A DNA stretch of 64,000 nucleotides from Verrucomicrobiia bacterium (GCA_014239365.1 JAAZZB010000044.1:62001-126000); one strand, 5' to 3'; shown: positions 54,601-61,508, counted from the stretch's first letter. A program made the numbers and translations. The notes: generated by a model from the letters alone, not told the origin.

Positions 54601-56836
54601 CGCGGAGGTTGCCGTTGGCTTTGAGCTCTTTGTATTTGCCGCGAAACACGCCGTCCTTTTTTGTGGTGCCGGTGGCGAAGACTTTTTTGCCATCGCTGAA
54701 GAGCACCTTCACATCGGCAGCCGGTTTGCCGGTGCGCCGGTTTTCCACAAACACCAACGCTTCGGTGCGGGAGCTTTTGAGAATCAAATCCAAATCACTG
54801 CGGATCACCAACGTGGTGGCCTCGAAATCGTTGTCGCTAATGTTAATCAAACACACGCCCGATTTATTTTTCGCGAAGGGCACGTCAATCGATTGCTCGC
54901 TCGGGCGGTAATCGGCGTAGTCGGCGATCTCCACTTCCCACGTTTTGTCCGGCTCGATGAGCGCGATGTCGAGGTGATCGATGTTGCCGATGGCGTGCGT
55001 CTTGCGGAAGTACGCCTCGAGGTCGAGGAAGTATTGCTTCACCGTTACCTTTTTGATATTGCGCGAACTGAGCTTCACCGTCGCCGCTTCACTCGTGCGA
55101 AACTTGCTTTCAGTTTGCAACACCAACGAAGGCTTCGTCATCAACGCCACACGCGCGCGCGCGCTGCCGGCTTTGCTGCCCCATGTCAGCTTGCGATACG
55201 CCGCCAACGCGGCCGTGAGGTCGCCCAGTTTTTCTTCGTAAATCAATCCAATGCGATAGAGCGCCACCGAGCTTTCCTCCGTGCCCGGATATTTGCTGAC
55301 CAACCGCTGCCACTCCGCGATGGCTTTGCGGTACGCATCCTTCACCGCGTTCTCTTTGCCATCCGCATCCTCGAGATCCACGGCGGCTTGATACGCGATC
55401 TGGCCGAACAAAAATAAAATCCGCGCCGCGCGGCTGTCCAACGGGTTGGCCGTTAGAAACGCCTCAAACAATTTGCGCGCCTTCGCATAGTCCTTTGCTT
55501 CCACCGCATCCATCGCCACTTGATATTGGCCGTCGATAATGCCGCGCTGGCAGTTCGCCCACTGCGGGCCGTCGGGATATTTGTTGATGTAACTTTGGAA
55601 TGCCGCCGAGGCTTCCTTGTATTTCTTTTGGCCAAAGCGAATTTGCGCCACTTGATGCAGCGCCTCTTTTTCCCACGTATCCTGCAGCTTCGCCGGCGTG
55701 CCGCCATTGACGGGGATCGTCGCCGTCAACGCATCGCCCGCGGGGAGCTTGTGATTTTTCTTCGCGATAAAATCATTGTACGCCGCAATCGCGTCATCCG
55801 AACGACCCACACGATGGTACACCTGCGCGATCCACCACGCGGCATAAACCGAGCGCGGATCGTCGGTGTGCTGCTCAAGAAAATCGCGCGCCGACTTAAT
55901 GCCCGGCTCCAGTTCGTGCGCGGAGGAATTTGGCAAACGATACGTATTGATGATCGACCAACGCGAATCGGCGACCAATTTTGCCTGCGCGTCATCGGCC
56001 TTTTGCGCGGTGATGAGCTTCAGCAAATCCTCCAGGTTCACGCGACCCACCGCCAGTTGATTCGCCTTCAACTGCGCCTCCGCCAAATGAAACCGCGCCG
56101 CCAGCGGATGCTTGCCCGCGGCGGCTGGGTTTTCCTTTTTCATTCCACTCGCCCGCGCCGCGCTGCCCACCGGCCCCATCCAGTCCGGATCAAACTCCAC
56201 CAAGTACGCGCGGAAATCCGTGATCGCCTGTGCCGGATTATTTGCCTGCTGAATCGCACGCGCTTTTTTGAACATCACCGCATCGCGCAAGTCGCGCCCG
56301 ATTTCCATCGCCAACGCTTTTTTGTATAAATTGTACGCCTTACCAAAATTCGGCGGCGGCGCCTTGAGATCATCCTTGCCCGGCTTCTTCGCCAACGCAT
56401 CGGCAAAATGAATAATCACACTCGCCACATCCTGCTTGCGCGCCGCCGAAAGCAACCGCGCCGCTTCTGTTTCATAAATCGCCTCCGCACTTTTGTAATC
56501 GCGCTTTTGCACAAATGCATTTGCCTTGAGAAACCGCCCCTTGTGCAGCCAAACCGATTTCGGATGATGCTCCGCCAACCGCCCCAACGTGCCGATGCAA
56601 TCGTCGTAAAGCTTCCCGTGATATTGCGCCAACGCCTTGAGATACCGCGCCTCATCCGCGCGCTTCCCCTTGGCGGCCACCGCCTTATCCAACGCCGCCA
56701 CCGCCGCCGGATAATCCTTCGCCCGCAACGCCGCTTGGCCCGCTTGCAAATTGGGATCCACCTTGGGTGCTTTGGGCACTTTCGGAGCCGCCCCCGCAGA
56801 CGCAAACCACGCGGAACAAATGAGAGAGAGAAACAA
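48662..56836 (-). CDS. giant TPR/alpha-2-macroglobulin-family protein
   Basis: About 2,720 residues. TPR-like repeats ~25-570; MG-type beta domains ~590-1320 including DRPAYQPGEAIKLRGIIRDV (~780); a Gly-rich loop (~1345, GAGGGFGNAQGGMGGMAG) at the bait-region position; a calcium-type loop DLNGDGDVAGE (~1408); the A2M core SEWRLTARGVTVQTLVG (~1465); an alpha-helical thioester-like domain (~1640-1930) with no CxEQ thioester; then MG-like and TPR repeats (~2120-2480) and a polar tail. Such proteins trap attacking proteases in the periplasm. The only in-frame start is TTG 56836. ATG 56852 begins an ideal signal peptide one dinucleotide out of frame. First gene of a four-gene operon. Confidence 0.88.
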   Translation of the reverse strand: MFLSLICSAWFASAGAAPKVPKAPKVDPNLQAGQAALRAKDYPAAVAALDKAVAAKGKRADEARYLKALAQYHGKLYDDCIGTLGRLAEHHPKSVWLHKGRFLKANAFVQKRDYKSAEAIYETEAARLLSAARKQDVASVIIHFADALAKKPGKDDLKAPPPNFGKAYNLYKKALAMEIGRDLRDAVMFKKARAIQQANNPAQAITDFRAYLVEFDPDWMGPVGSAARASGMKKENPAAAGKHPLAARFHLAEAQLKANQLAVGRVNLEDLLKLITAQKADDAQAKLVADSRWSIINTYRLPNSSAHELEPGIKSARDFLEQHTDDPRSVYAAWWIAQVYHRVGRSDDAIAAYNDFIAKKNHKLPAGDALTATIPVNGGTPAKLQDTWEKEALHQVAQIRFGQKKYKEASAAFQSYINKYPDGPQWANCQRGIIDGQYQVAMDAVEAKDYAKARKLFEAFLTANPLDSRAARILFLFGQIAYQAAVDLEDADGKENAVKDAYRKAIAEWQRLVSKYPGTEESSVALYRIGLIYEEKLGDLTAALAAYRKLTWGSKAGSARARVALMTKPSLVLQTESKFRTSEAATVKLSSRNIKKVTVKQYFLDLEAYFRKTHAIGNIDHLDIALIEPDKTWEVEIADYADYRPSEQSIDVPFAKNKSGVCLINISDNDFEATTLVIRSDLDLILKSSRTEALVFVENRRTGKPAADVKVLFSDGKKVFATGTTKKDGVFRGKYKELKANGNLRVFAIADGHVAANLIGLTGLRFGTSLAAKGYLYTDRPAYQPGEAIKLRGIIRDVNDGAYTAPEGKVYLVSVKDAAGRLIWETEQKLGKFGTFHSQLRLDDRAALGNYTLTAREKSNPAKAYSSTFVVQKFQLEKIRLKLETDRSVYFRGETAELTIKAEYYWGQPVADKTISYYLPDGRHLIAKTDATGELKVKYDTTGGQAGTTLRFTVSIDGENVSSVHNAFLAREGFTATVAPSQPLMLAGEPFDVTVTTQAPDGKPVGKALTLIVLQRQIAKPNPIINALPSRPAIAQRVEETTLEEHKVTTDPKTGKGTVRLTLKKGGIYVLRVAGEDRFEQAVTAEGVVRISDDEDATKLRFFADTDTLQVGAAAKLRLHSRLDGGLALLTFEGDSIIEHRVVPLKKGFNNLDLDVDHVHFPNFTACVTAMDGRELRVAQRSFRVERQLNVTVKPKQKIYDPAAEAEVEITVTDQLGKPVVGELSLALVDEALYALYGDGTPAIRDFFQKDATRKSDFHIHSSAGFEYTAVTRKVLKELLDEAARLERKDKERKQLTAATKQLQEQQLALGRPQLKREMEELAEGVYLPRRYTGIIPGMPNTLNLTPGAGGGFGNAQGGMGGMAGKGGEKGTNPSGFFPAPKAAAGRHSRAFGLDRVKNNDFFGGRLGDLNGDGDVAGEAVDPVIRREMAGAGHWLPAVVTDAKGNATVKFTLPSSASEWRLTARGVTVQTLVGQATAKVITRQDFFVSLKAPARLQEGDSLRVLGRVHNLTDYEGDVMLTLRLLGGEAFDQVLAERKATVKVTKQNGAEVLLEAIKIPLAATVRLELTATAGEDHADTLARTYPVRPWGLEFAAQQGGVAKGDATAKVALPANRRDGSQWMTITVGPSMKQSVIDMALGNAITPWAKGGGNRRYWITPPPRIGGFTGSDLLAAVSALEFARKAKANPTELNRLGNRIRTLTGSLVVSQERDGGWVWRSRGAGSHWGVTATSFWALCEARKAGIPVHAATITKAQNFLRTQFTRLGARDNDAKAVLLHALSVNKAAEFAHANRLHRERNTLSAPALAYTALAFVNLDRKEFAGELLDVLAQKLASTKVGNKTLLNCIGVRNNTWTSEETETTALAALAFMRARPAANEIQGLVDYLLNRRGAYGFAAAKARGTAVAALAEFYAKGKFAEDDYELTILVNGKQFETLKVKGNSQSVSLAVPTELLADGENSVDFRLNGRGEFAYAVSLRGFSKNLADPKSWTYPAVGSRRYYHMPLEYRGKSIGVNSSTQVKHIEIGQRVRVNVDLTHYSSSRDFRGYKVVEEYLPAGMMLVDGSLSGSHKHHEIDGNKITMYFPTGHSANDFSYQLIGYASGEYRALPTVIRDAVNTSRMRIGSAATLTVLAPDEASDDVYTLNDAERLKLGSLNFADGNYAEALKHLAALRKKNRGYSEQNVCRMLLWIYTSKDRYDAAQVIEVFEVLRERYPTLEIPFDKILIVGRAYRDLGEFERAYLVFRATIDASFINDVNVSAVLEDEGQFLGSIDYQEDLWREYPDTAEAGSMFFSISQALYLKAPTAHQLAAQERNVAIMRGGKPVRQAERKPERIAMLRETIRLLQSFMTLHPENPLADDAAFSMANALLDLKQYDLVIKTCGQFTERFPNSEFASGYQYMIALGHFWKHNHANALKAAEPVAIGKSKDKSFAEYIIGQIHHAEGDAAKAIEWYAKVKAQYPDAKQAIDYFEEKRIQLEEVNIFRPGKPVELALKYRNIKEAYLQVYRVDLMKLYLREKNLSKITQVSLAGIAPLLETTVALGDGKDYIDKEKIAKLAVKKDGAYLVICRGDDLFTSALVLVTPLKVEVQEDVVSGRIRANVRDMVAKKYVAGVHVKAIGSSDSAFKEGETDLRGIFVGDGLNGTATVIARDDQNRYAFYRGKKPLGNARPTGGQSRPKPAAKKEGLNYQQNLQNQNGIIQRGNWKGYDTFRRGSNRGVQIQQVK
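56822..56831. repeat. (GA)5 dinucleotide tract in the macroglobulin signal region
   Basis: Five GA units on the plus strand, read as (TC)5 on the coding strand between ATG 56852 and the open frame. A sixth unit would join ATG 56852 to the downstream frame and give an MKTLHLVSLSLICSAWF signal peptide. The tract could therefore switch expression by slippage, or mark an assembly error. Confidence 0.55.
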
Positions 56837-56852
56837 GATGCAGTGTCTTCAT

Positions 56853-57126
56853 AATTTGAATAAGTCTGTGATGCCTTTGACCGGAAACGTCCGTCCACAC
56901 TCCGCCCGAAACCCGCCCGTGGCAATCATTTGATATCAACGGGCCCAATGGAAAACCCGTACAAATTGGACGGAATCAAGCCACCAATACCCCCGAGGGT
57001 TAACCGCAGATTACGCAGATGCGCGCAGATAAACCAAATTTGAAATCTGCGTCAATTAGCGCAATCTGCGGTTAAAAATGGTTTGCCGCAAAACCGACCC
57101 CACCTCAACTTGACGCCTTGCGGCAA
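56853..57126. other. Intergenic upstream of the macroglobulin operon
   Basis: Holds the likely promoter of the minus-strand operon and the palindrome at 57000-57075. No gene is supported; the small frames here lack homology or ribosome sites. The remainder, up to the desaturase start, is the antitoxin remnant described separately. Confidence 0.5.
57000..57075. repeat. 76-bp imperfect palindrome
   Basis: Arms begin TTAACCGCAGATT (57000-57012) and end AATCTGCGGTTAA (57063-57075), with further GCAGAT/ATCTGC pairing inside and a loop of about 14 nt. Its sequence is unlike the GGTAG/CTACC and CTGCCGGCA families. It could fold into one long hairpin; there is no T tract for a terminator. Confidence 0.65.
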
Positions 57127-57217
57127 GTGTGACACGGTGTGACACGTGAAGACCATTTCCATGCTCGCACCGGCCACTGGGTGTGTTATGCCGTTTCTCA
57201 ATTCCCTCGATAGATGA
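57127..57217 (+). pseudogene. Remnant of a Phd-type antitoxin gene with its operator
   Basis: Positions 57127-57145 repeat the double GTGTGACAC operator found before the intact antitoxin at 58197. It is followed by GTGAAGACCATTTCC and then GCTCGCACCGGCCACTGGGT, matching the antitoxin's first ~60 bases apart from a 13-nt deletion that breaks the frame. The frame from GTG 57146 ends after 23 codons. It is a decayed duplicate, separated from the intact one by the desaturase gene. Confidence 0.75.
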
Positions 57218-57228
57218 CCTCCTGAGTC

Positions 57229-58164
57229 ATGCACTCTCACCAACAAGCGCAACGTTCGACACTTGATGTTCAATGGCGTGATTTGGTGCAAATAACTCCG
57301 ACAGAGAAAGCCATCGAGCTGTCGCTTCCGATTCCATGGCTGTTTGGCTCACTGTGTGCGTATCACTTCGGATATTTTGGGATTGGAGCGGTGTGTTCGT
57401 TTTTCTTTTTTCTGACCGGATTGCGCTTGTCACACGGTGCCCAACATTATTCGCTCGGAATACCAAGACGCCTGCAGGACGGCGTATTGTTTGGCCTGAG
57501 TATGTTGATGCTCGCGTGCATGCACGCCCTGCAGACGTCGCACATGCACCATCACCGACATTGTTTGGAGGACGACGATGCGGAAGGCTCAACCGCCCGA
57601 TTGAGTTGGTGGCAAGCCATTTTGGCGGGGCCAAAATTTATTTGGGGACTGCATGCCACGGCTTGGCGCTTGGGCTCAGGTTTGCAGCGACGTTGGATCG
57701 TCGTCGAGTTGGCGGCGATCATAGCGGTTCTTGTCTGGGCATTTACTTCTCCAGATTTACTCGCCCTTCGGTGTCACGTGGCGGCGATGATCTTTGGCGA
57801 ATGTTTGGCCGGATTTTTCGCGGTATGGACGGTACATCAAGGCTGTGAGGCTCACACCATCGTTGCGCGCACCCAGCGCGGCCGTTGGGTAAACCGCCTC
57901 TTTTACAGCATGTTTTATCACGCAGAACATCATCTTTTTCCGTTGGTTCCATCTTGTCATTTAAGCGAACTTTCTGAACGGATCGACAAAGCTACCTTAG
58001 TCTACACAACGCGTCAGGTTATCCAGTTTCGCCAAATCCAAACTCTACAGCCAAAGGCGGCTAGCACTGTGCTTGCAAACGAGCGCTCACACAAACTTGC
58101 CCGCAGACATTCGGCAGTGGAGCCGAGCCGGATGGTGAAGGCCGGCAATGCCTCCGGCCATTGA
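57229..58164 (+). CDS. membrane fatty-acid desaturase-like protein
   Basis: 311 residues with about four hydrophobic segments. The three histidine boxes of membrane di-iron desaturases are visible: HGAQH (~70), HMHHHRH (~104) and HAEHHLFP (~230), the last with the usual following LFP. The family introduces double bonds (or hydroxylates) in lipid acyl chains or carotenoids using O2. The gene sits alone between two copies of an antitoxin promoter, and its codon use is less GC-biased than its neighbours. That suggests arrival as a cassette. Exact substrate unknown. The C-terminal ~40 residues are polar. Confidence 0.85.
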   Translation: MHSHQQAQRSTLDVQWRDLVQITPTEKAIELSLPIPWLFGSLCAYHFGYFGIGAVCSFFFFLTGLRLSHGAQHYSLGIPRRLQDGVLFGLSMLMLACMHALQTSHMHHHRHCLEDDDAEGSTARLSWWQAILAGPKFIWGLHATAWRLGSGLQRRWIVVELAAIIAVLVWAFTSPDLLALRCHVAAMIFGECLAGFFAVWTVHQGCEAHTIVARTQRGRWVNRLFYSMFYHAEHHLFPLVPSCHLSELSERIDKATLVYTTRQVIQFRQIQTLQPKAASTVLANERSHKLARRHSAVEPSRMVKAGNASGH

Positions 58165-58177
58165 CACCCCGCCGAGG

Positions 58178-58196
58178 GTGTGACACGGTGTGACAC
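58178..58196. promoter_or_regulatory. Double operator of the Phd/VapC pair
   Basis: Two direct copies of the quasi-palindrome GTGTGACAC, spaced by one base, end exactly at the antitoxin ATG (58197). The same double site occurs at 57127-57145. Phd-type antitoxins bind such short paired palindromes to repress their own operon. With no room for a ribosome site, the message may be leaderless. Confidence 0.65.
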
Positions 58197-58454
58197 ATGA
58201 AGACCATTTCTATCCGCGAACTCCACGCCCGCACCGGCCACTGGGTCCGCCACGCCGCCGCCAACGGCGGAGTGACCGTGACCGACAACGGCACGCCGGT
58301 GGCGACGATTGAGGGAAATAAAAAGCCCGAAGGAAAAAAAGGCAATAAATTCGCCAACCGCAAGCTGCTGCCGGAATATCGGCGCATTATGAATAAGCTC
58401 ATCGGCGGCACAGATAGCACACAGATCATTTCCGAAGACCGCGACCGGTTATGA
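58197..58454 (+). CDS. Phd/YefM-family antitoxin
   Basis: 85 residues. KTISIRELHARTGHWVRHAA and VTVTDNGTPVATIEG form the Phd/YefM fold (beta strand, helix, beta hairpin). A Lys-rich linker and the toxin-binding tail (LPEYRRIMNKLIGGTDSTQIISEDRDRL) follow. The last 4 nt overlap the toxin start (ATGA). It is probably autoregulated through the double GTGTGACAC site touching its ATG. A truncated copy of its 5' end lies upstream of the desaturase gene. Confidence 0.9.
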   Translation: MKTISIRELHARTGHWVRHAAANGGVTVTDNGTPVATIEGNKKPEGKKGNKFANRKLLPEYRRIMNKLIGGTDSTQIISEDRDRL

Positions 58455-58882
58455 TATATTTCGACACCGCCTACTTGGCAAGATTCTATCTTTGCGAATC
58501 GGGCACCGAAGCCGTGCGCAAGCTTGCCGAGTCGGCCGATGGTGTTGCCAGTTGTGAATTAATCCGCTTGGAGATGGCCGCCGTATTCCACCGGAAACTG
58601 CGCGAAGGTTCCCTAAGCAAATCCATTTACAACGCCAATCGAAAACAATTCAAACAGGATTGTGAATCCGGTGTTTGGACACTCTTCCCAATCTCGCCGG
58701 GCCTAATCGAAACAACGGTGGAAAAAATTGGCGAGTTGCCCCCAACCGTTTTCCTCCGCGCCGGCGACGCCCTCCACCTCGCTACCGCCGCCGAGCAGGG
58801 CTTCAAGGAAATCTATTCCAACGACCGCCACCTGCTCGCAGCAGCAAAGCATTTTGGATTGAAGGGTGTGGATGTTATTTGA
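58451..58882 (+). CDS. VapC-like PIN-domain toxin
   Basis: 143 residues. Acidic PIN residues: Asp in MIYFDTAYLARFYL (~5), Glu in ELIRLEMAAVFHR (~43), Asp in LRAGDALHLATAAE (~101) and Asp in IYSNDRHLLAAAKHFG (~122). The layout is that of VapC RNases. It is paired with the Phd-type antitoxin through a 4-nt overlap. This is the third toxin-antitoxin pair of the window and the second with a PIN toxin; the two PIN proteins are not close relatives. Confidence 0.92.
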   Translation: MIYFDTAYLARFYLCESGTEAVRKLAESADGVASCELIRLEMAAVFHRKLREGSLSKSIYNANRKQFKQDCESGVWTLFPISPGLIETTVEKIGELPPTVFLRAGDALHLATAAEQGFKEIYSNDRHLLAAAKHFGLKGVDVI

Positions 58883-58907
58883 CCCACAGAGGTGCCGAGA
58901 ATGAAAT

Positions 58908-58961
58908 GGTAGGGCGGTTTCTCCGAAACCGCCTTGGCGCGCTCGGAGAGCACGCCCTACC
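58908..58961. repeat. REP/BIME-like element, family B copy 2 (54 bp)
   Basis: GGTAG, perfect 9-bp hairpin GGCGGTTTC/GAAACCGCC with loop TCC, TT, hairpin GGCGCGCTC/GAGCACGCC (one mismatch) with loop GGA, CTACC. This is the better-preserved partner of 10997-11050. It lies between the convergent vapC-like and aldolase genes. Confidence 0.85.
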
Positions 58962-59048
58962 TTGGGCCCGGCATTAGTTCAATATGGATGAATTGGATAC
59001 ACTGGATTTTTATCCTGAATATCCTGCCCATCTGTGTCCAGAATTGGT

Positions 59049-61277
59049 TTACCGCAAAAACGCTTCGTGCAAGCCGCCGTCTACGCTGATGACTTGGCCG
59101 CAGGTTTTGTTGAGGCGTTTGGTTAATAGAAGATAAAACGCTTCGGCTTGGTCTTCGGGGGTGATGGGGTCGTTGGTAAGGGTGCGGCTGGCGTAGAATT
59201 TGGCTAGCTTGGCGCGCAAGGTGTCGTCGCTGTCTTTGGCGCTGTATTTGATTTTGTATTTTGCGAGGGAACCGATGACTCGATCGCGCGGGAACATGCT
59301 GCTGCCTTGGACTACGGTGGCGGGGGCCACGGCGTTGACGCGGACGATGGGGGCGAGCTCGATGGCGAGCTCGCGGACGAGATGGTTGGCGGCAGCCTTG
59401 GAGGTGTCGTAGGCGATGCTGCCGGGTTTGGCGACGACGGCGTTGGCGCTGGTGGTGAGGATGAGGTTGCCGGCAAGGCCTTGTTCGCGCCACGTGTTGG
59501 CGGCTTCGTCGGCGACGATGTAACTGCCCTTGACGTTGACGCCGAAGGTGAAATCCCATTTGTCATCGGGGATGTGGCCGGTGGTGTCGCTTGGCCAAAA
59601 GACACCGGCGGTGACGCAGATGCTATCGAACCCGCCGTAGGCGAGCGCGACGTCATCGAGCATCGCGCGGACGCTTGCGCGGTCGGTGATGTTGCAGGCG
59701 AGGCCGAGTGCGGGGCCGCAGTTGCTGATGCCGCTACCGGCGACGCCGATGCCCACGCCGTATTGATCGGTAATTTCCTTGGCGGTGGCTTGGGCGGCGG
59801 CGAGGTTCATATCCACGCAAACGACGTGCGCGCCATCGCGCACCACACGATGAGCCACCTCGCGGCCGATGCCGCTCCCGGCACCGATGACGACAATGAC
59901 TTGCCGCGCGAGCTCACTCTCGGCGGGCATCCGCTGCAGCTTGGCTTCCTCAAGCGCCCAGTATTCGATGTCGAACGCTTCCTGTTGCGGCAGCGCGATG
60001 TATTTATCAATCGCCTCCGCGCCGCGCATCACTTCCACGGCGCAGTTATAAAACTCCGCGGTGACGCGGCTTTCGCTTTTGTTTTTGCCCCACGCGATCA
60101 TGCCGCAACCGGGGATGAGCATCACCGTCGGGTTCGCATCGCGCATGGCGGGTGAGCCGGGGCGCTTGCAGTTTTTGTAATACGTGGCGTAATCTTTTTT
60201 GTATTGCTTGAGACCGGCGATGATATTTTTCTTGAGCGTCGTCACAAAGCGCTCAACCCAATCGCCGCTGAAATCGCGATTCTTGTGCGCGGCGAGCGGC
60301 ACGTAGAGCGGCTTGATTTTTGTGCGCAGAAAATGATCCGGACAACTCGTGCCCAGTTCCGCAAGGCGACCGGCGTCTTTGCTGTTCACAAACCGCAGAA
60401 TCGTGGCGTCGTCCTGAATGGTTCCGATGAAGCGCTTCTGTTGGCTCACCTGCCCGCGCAGCCACGGCAGCAGTTTGGCGAACACCTGCCGCCGCACTTT
60501 CTCCGGCAACGCGAGATGTTTTTGGCCGCCAAAGGCTTTTTTGTCGCCGCCTTTTTTGCGATACGCCTTCTCGATGTACGCGGATGCTTTTTCGATTAAA
60601 TCGAGCGAAAGTTTGTAGCACTTTTTTTCATCGTCATCCCAGTTGATCAGCCCGTGCTGGCCGAGCATCACGCCTTTGGCGTTCGGATGTTTTTGGGTAA
60701 TCGCCTGCAGCTCCAAGCCCAGCTCAAAGCCCGGGCGCAGCCACGGCGTCCAAATAATGTCATCGCCATAAACCGCCTTCGTGATGCGCTTGGAATTTTT
60801 CGAGGCACAAATCGCGATGGGCGCATTGGGGTGCGTGTGGTCCACGTGCTTGGCAGGCACAAACGAATGCAGCGGCGTATCGATGGACGACGCGCGCGGG
60901 TTGAGGTTGAACGTACAGTGCGGGTACATCCCCACCATCTCATCCTCGGCGGGCGACTTGGGCCCGCGCTTTTTCTTGCCCGCGTAAACCCCCTGCAACG
61001 CAATGAGCTTCTCCTGATAGAGCGACGCGAAATTTTCTTTTTTGGATGTCCGCAAATCGCCGCCCGAGCCCTTCACCCAAAGCACCTCCACCGCTTCGCC
61101 CGTGAGCGGGTCGGTTTCGATGAGCTTGCTGGAAGTATTCCCGCCGCCGGTATTCGTAATCCGCTGATCGCTCCCCAGCAAATTCGAGCGATAAATCAAC
61201 CGCTCCGCTGCATCTAAGCCCTTGACCTCACTGCCTTTCCAGAGGTCGTTCACATACTTGTATTTAGTCTTAGCCAT
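59049..61277 (-). CDS. bifunctional rhamnulose-1-phosphate aldolase/short-chain dehydrogenase
   Basis: 742 residues. The N-terminal class II aldolase domain (~1-430) has DQRITNTGGGNTSSKL, WVKGSGGDLRTSKKENFASL, the zinc ligands of HVDHTHPNAPIA (~180) and GQHGLINWDDDEKKC. The C-terminal SDR domain (~470-742) has the NAD motif VIGAGSGIGREVAHRV and the catalytic YDTSKAAANH, ending EDQAEAFYLLLTKRLNKTCG. The fusion cleaves rhamnulose-1-phosphate to DHAP and lactaldehyde and should oxidise the aldehyde, completing rhamnose or related deoxysugar use. It fits the degradation of sulfated rhamnose-containing glycans implied by the sulfatases. No rhaA/rhaB or regulator is nearby. Confidence 0.93.
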   Translation of the reverse strand: MAKTKYKYVNDLWKGSEVKGLDAAERLIYRSNLLGSDQRITNTGGGNTSSKLIETDPLTGEAVEVLWVKGSGGDLRTSKKENFASLYQEKLIALQGVYAGKKKRGPKSPAEDEMVGMYPHCTFNLNPRASSIDTPLHSFVPAKHVDHTHPNAPIAICASKNSKRITKAVYGDDIIWTPWLRPGFELGLELQAITQKHPNAKGVMLGQHGLINWDDDEKKCYKLSLDLIEKASAYIEKAYRKKGGDKKAFGGQKHLALPEKVRRQVFAKLLPWLRGQVSQQKRFIGTIQDDATILRFVNSKDAGRLAELGTSCPDHFLRTKIKPLYVPLAAHKNRDFSGDWVERFVTTLKKNIIAGLKQYKKDYATYYKNCKRPGSPAMRDANPTVMLIPGCGMIAWGKNKSESRVTAEFYNCAVEVMRGAEAIDKYIALPQQEAFDIEYWALEEAKLQRMPAESELARQVIVVIGAGSGIGREVAHRVVRDGAHVVCVDMNLAAAQATAKEITDQYGVGIGVAGSGISNCGPALGLACNITDRASVRAMLDDVALAYGGFDSICVTAGVFWPSDTTGHIPDDKWDFTFGVNVKGSYIVADEAANTWREQGLAGNLILTTSANAVVAKPGSIAYDTSKAAANHLVRELAIELAPIVRVNAVAPATVVQGSSMFPRDRVIGSLAKYKIKYSAKDSDDTLRAKLAKFYASRTLTNDPITPEDQAEAFYLLLTKRLNKTCGQVISVDGGLHEAFLR

Positions 61278-61439
61278 AAAAATTCACCTTCACAAAAAAA
61301 ATCGGAGCGCCCTTTCTCGGTCAAAACGGGCTTGGGTTCAAGATTATTGCTTGAATGAGGAAAGGGAGATGATGCACGTCCAGAACAGCGTGGCATCAGT
61401 CCTTGAGTAGACGTAGCGGGGTGAGTAGGCTGCGCGGCA

Positions 61440-61508
61440 ATGAAAATGAAAACAGCCCCCATAACTTTGCCGCTGTGCCTGTTTGCGGCTCAAGCTGCAG
61501 GTGATTGA
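61440..61508 (+). other. 22-codon micro-ORF with signal-peptide-like sequence
   Basis: ATG 61440 to TGA 61506-61508 encodes KMKTAPITLPLCLFAAQAAGD after the initiator. It is basic, then hydrophobic with an AQA-type cleavage site, like a bare signal peptide. It ends directly at the ATG of the release-factor-like gene. It could be a relic of a secreted-protein gene or a leader peptide. Weakly supported. Confidence 0.25.

Noticed and set aside
53699-55417. 572-codon open frame on the plus strand opposite the macroglobulin gene
   Set aside because: Composition is typical of the antisense of a GC-rich gene (Arg/Gly/Ala/Phe-rich). It has no recognisable motif and lies wholly inside a well-supported gene.
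56685-56948. 87-codon frame beginning near MKTLHLVSL as a separate gene
   Set aside because: It is the out-of-frame continuation of the macroglobulin signal region; after the (TC)5 tract it becomes low-complexity Gly/Ser antisense-like sequence.
10997-58961. Hairpin repeats considered as a CRISPR array
   Set aside because: Copies are isolated, tens of kilobases apart, have no spacers, and no cas gene is present.
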